The notes under the pieces are model-generated. The model ran no database searches. It was not told the origin of the DNA and saw nothing but the letters and a program-made list of their open reading frames with translations. From an uncultured Bacteroidales bacterium (GTDB lineage: Bacteria > Bacteroidota > Bacteroidia > Bacteroidales > UBA932), in contig CAMNAD010000067.1 of the NCBI GenBank assembly GCA_946530505.1, positions 1 to 7,895 on the forward strand: a stretch of DNA of 7,895 nucleotides, written 5' to 3'. The position numbers and the translations under genes are program-made. Every line of letters starts with the position of its first letter. The first letter of the stretch is position 1. Shown in pieces: positions 1-6,318 of this stretch.

Positions 1-2
1 GC

Positions 3-269
3 TTCGAGCGTCTGGAGTACCTGCAAGACGCCGTCCTGGGTCTGATCAACCTGGAACAGAACAAGATTATGAAAATCCTGGCCGTGGTGAGCGTCTTCCT
101 GATGCCGCCCACCCTCATCGCCGGCTTCTACGGGATGAACGTGCGCCTGCCTATCATTTCGGCCGATGAGCCCAACGCCAACATCTGGAACTGGGTCATC
201 ATCATCGGCCTCATGGCCCTCAGCTGCCTGCTGGTATGGATCCTCTTCCGCCGGAAGAAGATGCTGTAG
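3..269 (+). CDS. CorA-like Mg2+/divalent-cation channel, C-terminal fragment (5' end outside window)
   Basis: This is the last 88 codons of a CorA-family (2-TM-GxN) inner-membrane channel, which takes up Mg2+ or related divalent cations as a homopentamer. The reading frame is open from position 3 and has no start of its own; the ATG at 69 is internal. The visible part has the end of the long stalk helix, then TM1 (about 69-131) ending in the family signature YGMN (GMN at 132-140), a short external loop, TM2 (about 186-248) and the basic cytoplasmic tail FRRKKML. The loop after GMN reads VRLPIISADEPNAN instead of the MPEL-type loop of classical CorA, so substrate choice (Mg2+, Co2+, Zn2+) cannot be fixed from this piece. 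The family call is firm. The gene name is withheld because the cytoplasmic domain is missing. Confidence 0.88.
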   Translation, partial: FERLEYLQDAVLGLINLEQNKIMKILAVVSVFLMPPTLIAGFYGMNVRLPIISADEPNANIWNWVIIIGLMALSCLLVWILFRRKKML

Positions 270-306
270 GCGTTTTCCTGAGCACTAATAACCAATTACA
301 TACAAC

Positions 307-1407
307 ATGATTACACGTTTTTGGCGTTACGCTGTTTTGGCGGTTTTTGCCTTTTGTGCCGTCCTGCCCGCCAGTGCGCAGGAAGAGCGCGAAGTGCAAT
401 GGGTAAATGTGACGGCTTTGCATTATGCGGCTACTGGGCAGAAAGACAAAACCAACACCCTGCAGCAGTATTTGCTCATTGACGAGGCCGTGGCCGAGCA
501 GCACGAGGATGTTGTGGAAGATATGAAGACCTTTTCCACTGAGTTTGGCCAAATGGTTGTGAATGAGATTGTTCCGGAAAGCCTTAAGGAGATGGAGGAA
601 TCCCTGGCGCAGCTGAAGAAGATGGTCCAGGAGCACCCTGAATTCGCCGATGCTTACAAAGAGGCCCTCAAGCAGTTTGAGGAGTCCAAAAAGGAGTTGC
701 AGGGTATGGAGAACCCGGAAGCGAGCCTGAGTGTGGATCCTGCCGCCCTTTTGAAAAGAGTTACCCAGATTGCCGTTAACAAAAAGGCCTATACCGGATT
801 CAAGGATATCGGCGGTGGCCTTTACCTGGTTACGGAAGAGCCCATCTACGGTTCGATGAGCGAAGATAACTTCACCTGGGCCAGCCAGCAGGGAGATACC
901 GGTTTCACCTGGGGCGCCATCAATTACGACGGCAAGGTGGTTATTCCCTTCAAGTATGCCTATACCCGGGCCGATTTCTTCGATTATGACATCATTTTCC
1001 TGGAGACTCAGGTGGGTGGAAAGGTGCGTGCAGGAGCGTGCGGCTATGACGGCCGGGTGAGAATTCCTTTCGAATATGACGAATACAGAGGTTTCTGCTC
1101 ACTGGAAAACGATACCGCTGTCTTTATCAAGGGAGACAAACTGGGTTGGCTGAGCCTGGACGGAAAGATTAAACAGCCGTTTGAATACACCCACGCGGAA
1201 GAGATAGGTGGCGGCTGGATGGTATCCAAGGATGACCGGAATTATGGTATTATCATACCTGACGGCACCCTGGCCATTCCCCTCAAATACAAGGGTTTTT
1301 GGAGCTGGAACGACGGCCCCCTCATGTGGCGCCACGACGGCAAGTTGGACGTCTACGATGAGGACTATAAGTTTGTCCGCACGGATCCCGAACCGAAGAT
1401 TGACTAA
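307..1407 (+). CDS. Secreted WG-repeat protein with helical N-terminal region
   Basis: This 366-residue protein starts with a clear Sec signal peptide: basic ITRFWR, a hydrophobic core to about residue 20, and the likely cleavage site ASA|Q near residue 24. Residues about 55-145 are rich in Glu, Lys and Leu with no Pro-rich breaks, which suggests long helices or a coiled coil. The second half carries four WG-type repeats (beta-hairpin units of the form G-x-[YL]DG-x-x-x-x-PF-x-Y) starting near residues 199, 242, 278 and 312, for example INYDGKVVIPFKY and LSLDGKIKQPFEY; a fifth degenerate unit may follow. WG-repeat proteins are common in Bacteroidota envelopes, but their role is mostly unknown, so I assign no function. 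It lies 37 nt after the CorA-like gene and could share its transcript. A probable terminator follows at 1441-1470. No Shine-Dalgarno sequence is visible; the leader just before the ATG is A/C/T-rich. Confidence 0.85.
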   Translation: MITRFWRYAVLAVFAFCAVLPASAQEEREVQWVNVTALHYAATGQKDKTNTLQQYLLIDEAVAEQHEDVVEDMKTFSTEFGQMVVNEIVPESLKEMEESLAQLKKMVQEHPEFADAYKEALKQFEESKKELQGMENPEASLSVDPAALLKRVTQIAVNKKAYTGFKDIGGGLYLVTEEPIYGSMSEDNFTWASQQGDTGFTWGAINYDGKVVIPFKYAYTRADFFDYDIIFLETQVGGKVRAGACGYDGRVRIPFEYDEYRGFCSLENDTAVFIKGDKLGWLSLDGKIKQPFEYTHAEEIGGGWMVSKDDRNYGIIIPDGTLAIPLKYKGFWSWNDGPLMWRHDGKLDVYDEDYKFVRTDPEPKID

Positions 1408-1410
1408 ACG

Positions 1411-1442
1411 CTTGTAAAATCAAATATTTATACTTATCTTTG
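1411..1442 (+). promoter_or_regulatory. Bacteroidota-type (sigma ABfr) promoter of rpsA
   Basis: CTTG at 1411-1414 is followed by a 20-nt spacer and TATCTTTG at 1435-1442. The known Bacteroides housekeeping consensus is TTTG, 19-21 nt, TAnnTTTG, so the -7 element matches fully and the -33 element matches 3 of 4. The spacer is AT-rich. The start of transcription should fall a few bases after 1442, giving an rpsA leader of about 80 nt. Because the following genes are nearly contiguous, this promoter may drive rpsA through the RSH gene. Confidence 0.8.
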
Positions 1443-1470
1443 CGCGCTTTTTTCCCGGGCGCGCATTTTT
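1441..1470 (+). terminator. Probable intrinsic terminator of the WG-repeat gene, overlapping the rpsA promoter
   Basis: TGCGCGC (1441-1447) pairs perfectly with GCGCGCA (1459-1465) around an 11-nt loop, and a T-run follows at 1466-1470. It lies 33 nt after the WG-repeat stop codon, the expected place for a Rho-independent terminator. The 5' arm shares two bases with the -7 box of the rpsA promoter and covers the predicted start site, so transcripts begun at rpsA would lack most of the 5' arm and should not form the hairpin. The stem is short (7 bp) but all G-C except one pair. Confidence 0.6.
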
Positions 1471-1530
1471 CGTCCCGGCAAAAGCTCAAGAAATAATGTT
1501 AAACTACTAGTTTTTTTAGTCCAAAAAATT
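1447..1530 (+). promoter_or_regulatory. rpsA 5' leader, AU-rich, no Shine-Dalgarno
   Basis: The predicted leader has no GGAGG-like site before the rpsA ATG; the last bases are CCAAAAAATT. A-rich sequence before the start is typical of efficiently translated Bacteroidota genes. A T7 run (1511-1517) can pair with A6 (1523-1528) over a five-base loop, which would make a weak hairpin right before the start codon. A four-codon reading frame (M-L-N-Y-stop) lies at 1496-1510, out of frame with rpsA. S1 genes are autoregulated through their leader in enterobacteria; whether this happens here is unknown. Confidence 0.4.
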
Positions 1531-3366
1531 ATGTCTGAAGAAATTAAAAACGTAGCAGAGCAGACTCCCGCCGTGGAGGCCGCTCCTGCCCAAAAAGAAA
1601 CCAAGAAGGCTGTCCTGAACGCTTCCGTGGCTCCCGAGGATTTCGATTGGGATGCTTTCGAGAACGAAGGCGTGGATTCCTCTTCCAAGGAAGACACCCT
1701 GGCCAAGTACGAGCAGACTCTCTCCAAGGTCACCGAGAACGAGGTGGTGGAAGGTGTCGTTACCTCCATCAACAAGCGTGAGGTGGTCGTGAACATCGGC
1801 GCCAAGAGCGAAGGTGTGATTTCCGCTCCCGAATTCCGCTACAACCCGGACCTGAAGGTGGGTGACAAGGTGGAAGTGCTGGTAGAGAGCGCAGAAGACC
1901 GCAAGGGTCAGCTGGTGATCTCCCACAAGAAAGCCCGTCAGCTCAAATCTTGGGATATGGTCAACGCCGCCTACGAGAACAACGAGGTGGTCAAAGGTTA
2001 TGTCAAGACCCGCACCAAGGGCGGCATGATCGTGGACGTGTTCGGCATCGAGGCATTCCTCCCCGGCAGCCAGATCGACATCAAGCCCATCCGCGACTAT
2101 GACCAGTTCGTGGATCAGACCATCGACTTCAAGATCGTCAAGATCAATCAGGAAGGCCGCAACGTGGTCGTTTCCCATAAGGTTCTCCTCGAGGCAGAGC
2201 AGGAAGCAAAGCGCGCCGAACTTATCGGCAAGCTCGAGAAGGGTCAGGTTCTCGAAGGCGTGGTCAAGAACATCACCAACTACGGCGTGTTCGTGGACCT
2301 CGGCGGCGTAGACGGACTCATCCACATCACCGACCTCAGCTGGGGCCGTGTCAACCACCCCGAAGAGATCGTCACTCTCGACGAGAAGATCAAGGTCGTG
2401 GTTCTCGACTTCAACGAGCAGCAGAAGCGCATCGCCCTCGGTCTCAAGCAGCTTACCGCTCATCCTTGGGACAGGCTCAACCCCGATCTTAAGGTCGGCG
2501 ACAAGGTGACCGGCAAGGTCGTCCTCATCGCAGACTACGGTGCATTCATCGAAATCGAACCCGGCGTAGAAGGTCTCGTGCATGTTTCCGAGATGTCCTG
2601 GAGCCCCAGGCTTCACAGCGCTCAGGAATTCCTGAAGGTCGGCGACGAAGTTGAGGCACAGATCCTCAGCATCGACCGCGAGGCCCGCAAGATGAGCCTT
2701 GGTCTCAAGCAGCTCACCGCCAATCCTTGGGAGAGCATCCGCGAGAAATATCCCGTCGGCAGCAAACATACTGCTACCGTACGCAACGTCACCAACTTCG
2801 GCGTATTCGCTGAACTCGAAGACGGCGTAGAGGGACTCGTTCATATCAGCGACCTCAGCTGGACCAAGATCAAGCATCCTTCAGAGGTTGTCGCTCCCGG
2901 CGATACCATCGAGGTCCAGATTCTCGATTTCGACGAGCAGAACCACAAGCTCAGCCTCGGCCACAAGCAGCTCACTCCAAATCCTTGGGATGAGATCGAG
3001 GCCAAGTTCCCCGTCGGTTCCACCGTTGAGGGTACTGTAGCTTCCACCACCGACAAGGGTGCCAACATCGCTCTCGACGGCGCAGAGGGATTCGCATTCA
3101 ACCGCGAGCTCGTCAAGGAAGACGGCAAGCAGGCTGTTGTCGGCGACAAGCTCCCCTTCAAGGTCGTTGAGCTCCGCCGCAGCACCAACCGCATCCTTCT
3201 CAGCCACCTCCGCACCTATCAGGAGGTCAAGGAGAAGGCTGCCGCAAGCGAGGCTGCTTCTACCAGCAAGGCTGTGAAGAGCATCAACAAGGCTGTCGAG
3301 AAGACCACCCTCGGTGACATCGACGCTCTTGCCGCTCTCAAGGAAAAGCTTGAGAAGGGCGAGTAA
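1531..3366 (+). CDS. rpsA: 30S ribosomal protein S1
   Basis: Ribosomal protein bS1 binds mRNA and helps load it on the 30S subunit. The 611-residue product fits Bacteroidota S1. An acidic N-terminal extension (1-68) precedes six S1/OB-fold domains at roughly 70-136, 151-217, 238-309, 322-395, 409-481 and 495-562. Domains 3-5 are the best conserved, each with the RNA-binding pattern NYGVFVDL or similar, then DGLIHITDLSW or a close variant, and each ends in GLKQL or GHKQL. Domain 6 is diverged (TTDKGANIALDGAEGFAFNREL). The tail (563-611) is Ala/Ser/Lys-rich and ends in LAALKEKLEKGE. The start is the first ATG after the promoter and lacks a Shine-Dalgarno sequence. The next gene begins 6 nt after the stop, so read-through transcription is likely. 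Leucine codons change from mostly CTG to nearly all CTC/CTT at about residue 136, which is odd inside one gene. Confidence 0.97.
   Translation: MSEEIKNVAEQTPAVEAAPAQKETKKAVLNASVAPEDFDWDAFENEGVDSSSKEDTLAKYEQTLSKVTENEVVEGVVTSINKREVVVNIGAKSEGVISAPEFRYNPDLKVGDKVEVLVESAEDRKGQLVISHKKARQLKSWDMVNAAYENNEVVKGYVKTRTKGGMIVDVFGIEAFLPGSQIDIKPIRDYDQFVDQTIDFKIVKINQEGRNVVVSHKVLLEAEQEAKRAELIGKLEKGQVLEGVVKNITNYGVFVDLGGVDGLIHITDLSWGRVNHPEEIVTLDEKIKVVVLDFNEQQKRIALGLKQLTAHPWDRLNPDLKVGDKVTGKVVLIADYGAFIEIEPGVEGLVHVSEMSWSPRLHSAQEFLKVGDEVEAQILSIDREARKMSLGLKQLTANPWESIREKYPVGSKHTATVRNVTNFGVFAELEDGVEGLVHISDLSWTKIKHPSEVVAPGDTIEVQILDFDEQNHKLSLGHKQLTPNPWDEIEAKFPVGSTVEGTVASTTDKGANIALDGAEGFAFNRELVKEDGKQAVVGDKLPFKVVELRRSTNRILLSHLRTYQEVKEKAAASEAASTSKAVKSINKAVEKTTLGDIDALAALKEKLEKGE
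2440..2471 (+). repeat. Inter-domain direct repeat, copy 1 (end of S1 domain 3)
   Basis: This 32-nt segment encodes GLKQLTAHPWD (last codon incomplete). It matches the segment at 2701-2732 at all but a few bases and the one at 2959-2990 more loosely. The three copies lie 261 and 258 nt apart, that is 87 and 86 codons, the period of the S1 domains. Confidence 0.8.
2701..2732 (+). repeat. Inter-domain direct repeat, copy 2 (end of S1 domain 4)
   Basis: This copy encodes GLKQLTANPWE and differs from copy 1 at only three positions, mostly silent. Such nucleotide-level identity between S1 domains gives a substrate for recombination that could add or remove one domain in frame. Confidence 0.8.
2959..2990 (+). 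repeat. Inter-domain direct repeat, copy 3 (end of S1 domain 5)
   Basis: This copy encodes GHKQLTPNPWD. It shares the AAGCAGCT core and the ATCCTTGGGA end with copies 1 and 2 but has more changes at its start and middle. Confidence 0.7.
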
Positions 3367-3372
3367 TCCCCG

Positions 3373-4338
3373 ATGAACTTCACGCTGACGATATTGGGCT
3401 CGGCTTCGGCCCTGCCCTTTTCCGACAGAAATCCAAGCGCCCAGGCACTGTCCGTGCACGGGCGCTTGTTTCTCATTGACTGCGGCGAAGGAACGCAGCA
3501 GCGTATCCGCCAGGAGCATCTTTCATTTGTAAAGATAGAGGCCATTTTCATCTCCCATATTCACGGGGACCATTGCTTCGGCCTTTTCGGTATCCTGAGC
3601 ACGATGAGCCTGTATCACCGTATAGCGCCGCTGCATATTTTCGGGCCCCAGAATCTCGGGCCCGTCATCAAGTTCTTCCTGTCATATTTCGGGCAGGATC
3701 TGGGATACGAAATCGTGTTCCATCAAATCGCCGGGGCGGTGTCTTCCCTCTACTCGCTGAAAAAAGGCTTCGTAGAGGAAAGCACCGCGCCCGGCAGTTC
3801 GGCTGCAGGAAAGGCGCTCTCCTTCGCTGAAAACGCTCCGTCGGACGATTCCTCAGCCTCAGTACCTATCTTGCGGGTGACGGCGTTTCCGCTGAATCAT
3901 AAGATCGACTGCTACGGCTACAGGTTCGACGAGATCGTGGAGCCGAGGCGGAATCCCTGGAAGCCGCGTTCTTATGCGTATGTTTCCGACACGGCTCCTT
4001 TTCCGGAACTTACAGAATGTGTGAAGGGCGCAGACCTGCTTTATCACGAAGCTACCTATCCGGCAGAGCTGGGCGGCAAGGCCGTTCAGTATTATCATTC
4101 GACTACCGTCCAGGCCGCATCCTGCGCAAGAGATGCCGGGGCCGGGAAACTGCTGATAGGCCATTTCTCTTCCAGGGTGAAGGATATTGCTGCACTGCAG
4201 GAAGAATGCAGGGAGATTTTCCCCGAAACAATCGCCGTAAATGATGGAGATGTCTTTGAAATTCCGTATATTCGCGAATATGAAAAGATGCCTTCTGATA
4301 ATACTGGCGATGCTGACGGGGCTTGTGGCGCTGTCTGA
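3373..4338 (+). CDS. rnz: Ribonuclease Z-like metallo-beta-lactamase nuclease (arm-less variant)
   Basis: RNase Z is a zinc endonuclease that trims the 3' end of tRNA precursors. The 321-residue product has the full set of family motifs: IDCGEGTQQRIRQ, the zinc motif HIHGDH (residues 62-67), H176 (FPLNHKIDCYGYRF), D206 (AYVSDTAP), YHEATY with H225, YHSTT with H242, and GHFSSR with H264. Two features are unusual. The stretch between YGYRF and AYVSDT is only about 17 residues, whereas E. coli and Bacteroides RNase Z carry a roughly 60-residue stretch there that includes the flexible tRNA-binding arm. A low-complexity Ala/Ser/Asp-rich insert sits at about 138-168. The gene begins 6 nt after rpsA and its last 59 nt overlap the next gene, so the final ~20 residues (EKMPSDNTGDADGACGAV) look like a non-conserved tail. 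The fold and metal site are certain; tRNA processing is likely but not proven given the missing arm. Confidence 0.87.
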   Translation: MNFTLTILGSASALPFSDRNPSAQALSVHGRLFLIDCGEGTQQRIRQEHLSFVKIEAIFISHIHGDHCFGLFGILSTMSLYHRIAPLHIFGPQNLGPVIKFFLSYFGQDLGYEIVFHQIAGAVSSLYSLKKGFVEESTAPGSSAAGKALSFAENAPSDDSSASVPILRVTAFPLNHKIDCYGYRFDEIVEPRRNPWKPRSYAYVSDTAPFPELTECVKGADLLYHEATYPAELGGKAVQYYHSTTVQAASCARDAGAGKLLIGHFSSRVKDIAALQEECREIFPETIAVNDGDVFEIPYIREYEKMPSDNTGDADGACGAV

Positions 4339-5275
4339 CACTCCCCAAAACGAATACATAAAAAAATATGCATCCATCGCCGTGAGCGAGATGCATCGTT
4401 CCGGCGTGCCTGCCAGCATTACTCTGGCGCAGGGCATGCTGGAGTCGCGCTACGGCCTGTCTTCCCTTGCAGCCGACGGCAACAACCACTTCGGCATCAA
4501 GTGCCATCGCAACTGGAAGGGAAAGACCATGCGGGTGAACGACGATGCCCCGAACGAGTGTTTCCGCGTTTACAAGAGCGCCGAGGAGTCTTTCCGTGAT
4601 CACAGCGACTTCCTCCGCTATCAGGACCGCTACAAAGGCCTCTTCGAGCTTAAACCCACCGATTACAAGGGATGGGCCAAGGGTCTCAAGAAGGCAGGAT
4701 ATGCCACCGATCCTAAGTATGCCGAAAAGCTTATCAAGATAATAGAAGACTATCAATTATATAAATATGATACCGGAAAGGCCGTTGCCGGGGCTTCTTC
4801 TTCCTCATCGGCGCAGGTGTCCGTTCCGGAATCTCCTCTGAAGTTGGAGAAGAAGGCCCAGGTGGAGGTGAAGAACCCGGTCCGACGCAGCCAGGCAGCC
4901 GAAACATATTCTTTCCGACTGGACCGCAAGGTTTACAAGAAGAACGGCATCCTCTGCGTGTATGCGGAGCATGAGGATACATTCGAGAGCATAGCCCTGG
5001 AATTCAATCTGTTCCAGAAAGAGATACTTCGTTTCAACGATGTTCCTTCGATGCGTCCGCTGAAGATTGGCGAGGTTGTTTATCTGAAGGCAAAGAAACG
5101 CCAGGCCCCTTATGGCCTTCCTATGTATGTCGCCGACGATAAACCGCTGAGTCTTTGGGAGATATCGCAGCGCTTCGGCGTAAAGATGAAGTTCCTTCTT
5201 AAATGGAATCCAGGCCTTACCGCCGATTATCATCCTGTTGAAGGCGATGTCATCTATCTCAAGAAAATCAAATGA
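4280..5275 (+). CDS. Secreted GH73 glucosaminidase with two C-terminal LysM domains
   Basis: This is a predicted peptidoglycan hydrolase (endo-beta-N-acetylglucosaminidase, FlgJ/GH73-like) of 331 residues. The chosen ATG gives a good signal peptide (MKRCLLIILAMLTGLVALS); the upstream ATG at 4241 would bury it behind 13 extra residues and lengthen the overlap with rnz. The catalytic domain spans about 25-157 and shows ITLAQGMLESRYG (probable catalytic Glu55), NNHFGIKCHRNWKG, the FRVYKSAEESFRDHSDFL segment and GYATDPKYAEKLI, all typical of the family. A Ser/Lys-rich linker (about 158-210) leads to two LysM-type units, about 226-270 (ending LKIGEVVYLKAKK) and 284-331 (ending PVEGDVIYLKKIK), which would hold the enzyme on peptidoglycan. 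It overlaps rnz by 59 nt and mltG by 4 nt (ATGA), so its translation is probably coupled to both neighbours. With MltG it forms a glycan-strand remodelling pair. Confidence 0.9.
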   Translation: MKRCLLIILAMLTGLVALSDTPQNEYIKKYASIAVSEMHRSGVPASITLAQGMLESRYGLSSLAADGNNHFGIKCHRNWKGKTMRVNDDAPNECFRVYKSAEESFRDHSDFLRYQDRYKGLFELKPTDYKGWAKGLKKAGYATDPKYAEKLIKIIEDYQLYKYDTGKAVAGASSSSSAQVSVPESPLKLEKKAQVEVKNPVRRSQAAETYSFRLDRKVYKKNGILCVYAEHEDTFESIALEFNLFQKEILRFNDVPSMRPLKIGEVVYLKAKKRQAPYGLPMYVADDKPLSLWEISQRFGVKMKFLLKWNPGLTADYHPVEGDVIYLKKIK

Positions 5276-6318
5276 AAAAGAAGAAAGGGAATAGCTTGTT
5301 GCTCCGCGTTCTGGGAGGCTTGCTTGGCGCCGCGATCGTCATAGGAGGAGGCAAGGCATGGTTCTGGCTGTCGGACAACAAATTGCCCAATGTGAGTATG
5401 GGCAAGGACCTTTATGTATATCCGGACACTACTCCGGAAGATGTGCTTGCAACGCTCGATTCCTGTGTCAAGAGGCCCGGAAGCCTGAAGCGAGCATTCA
5501 AGGAGCATCAGGTAGCCGATTATATCAAACCCGGGCATTATCTTGTCGAAGCCGGGCAGACTAGCGCGTACATCACCCGTATGCTGAATAATTGCTGGCA
5601 GACGCCGGTGCAGCTCCGCATACCTTCCGTAAGGCTGAAAGGGTCGCTTGCCCGCAGCATTTCCTCGCAGATGATGGTGGATTCAGCTACCGTAGCGGAT
5701 GCCCTGGAAAACAAGGACCTACTTGAAAGATACGGATTCAAGCCGGCCACGGCCTTCTCCCTATTCATGCCCGACACTTACGAAATGTACTGGACGGCCA
5801 GCATAGACGAGATATTCGACCGCCAGAAAAAGGCCTGGGATGCTTTCTGGACAGCAGACAATATGGCAAAGGCCAAAAAGCAGGGTTTGAGCCGGCAGGG
5901 TGTGTCGACGCTTGCTTCCATTGTGAAAGGGGAGAGCAATGCCCCCTCGGACTACGCACGCATTGCAGGGGTTTACCTTAACCGTCTGCACAAGGGGATG
6001 AAATTGCAGGCCGATCCTACGATTGCATTCCTCCTCAATTACGAGAGCAACCGTATTCTCAAAAGGGATTTGAAGATTGATTCTCCCTATAATACATATA
6101 TGTATGCGGGTCTGCCCCCGGGGCCAATCAACGTGCCCGGAAAGGAGTACCTGAACGCGGTGCTGAACCCGGATACTTCATCGGGTTATTTATATTTCTG
6201 CGCCGATCCTTTATTCGACGGCACGCATCGTTTTGCCCGTACATATTCGGAGCACCTGCAAAATGCCAGGGCCTTTCAGAAAGCGCTCGACAAACGTGCG
6301 CGGCAGAAGGAAAAATGA
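5272..6318 (+). CDS. mltG: Endolytic murein transglycosylase MltG (YceG family)
   Basis: MltG cuts nascent glycan strands in the periplasm and is thought to set their length, releasing 1,6-anhydroMurNAc ends. The 348-residue product begins with a basic cytoplasmic stretch (MKKKKGN) and one membrane anchor (about 10-33). A LysM-like subdomain follows (about 45-118). The catalytic YceG domain shows FMPDTYEMYW, ASIVKGES with the probable catalytic Glu221, YLNRLHKGMKLQADPTIAF, SPYNTYMYAGLPPGPINVPG, and the closing DGTHRFARTYSEHLQNA. These match the family from end to end, and the length is normal. In the catalytic motif the usual EKE/EEE pattern reads KGE, so the first acidic residue is lost but the likely catalytic one is kept. 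The start overlaps the glucosaminidase stop as ATGA, and the stop overlaps the RSH start in the same way, pointing to coupled translation. Confidence 0.95.
   Translation: MKKKKGNSLLLRVLGGLLGAAIVIGGGKAWFWLSDNKLPNVSMGKDLYVYPDTTPEDVLATLDSCVKRPGSLKRAFKEHQVADYIKPGHYLVEAGQTSAYITRMLNNCWQTPVQLRIPSVRLKGSLARSISSQMMVDSATVADALENKDLLERYGFKPATAFSLFMPDTYEMYWTASIDEIFDRQKKAWDAFWTADNMAKAKKQGLSRQGVSTLASIVKGESNAPSDYARIAGVYLNRLHKGMKLQADPTIAFLLNYESNRILKRDLKIDSPYNTYMYAGLPPGPINVPGKEYLNAVLNPDTSSGYLYFCADPLFDGTHRFARTYSEHLQNARAFQKALDKRARQKEK

Noticed and set aside
270..306. Possible promoter between the CorA-like gene and the WG-repeat gene
   Set aside because: No TAnnTTTG element with a spaced TTTG is visible in the 37-nt gap; co-transcription from upstream is simpler.
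1501..1517. Second small hairpin with T-run (AAAC/GTTT) in the rpsA leader, as an attenuator
   Set aside because: The stem has only four pairs, mostly A-U, too weak to call a terminator or attenuator from sequence alone.
1516..2877. Long open frame on the - strand (453 codons) opposite rpsA
   Set aside because: It is antisense to an unmistakable S1 gene. Its length follows from the codon bias of rpsA, and its translation shows periodic echoes of the S1 repeats and no known domain.
4241..4279. Earlier ATG for the GH73 glucosaminidase
   Set aside because: It would place 13 extra residues before a good signal peptide and extend the overlap with rnz to 98 nt; the ATG at 4280 fits a secreted protein better.
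4103..4756. Open frame on the - strand across the rnz/GH73 junction
   Set aside because: Both + strand genes have clear family motifs here; the antisense translation has none.
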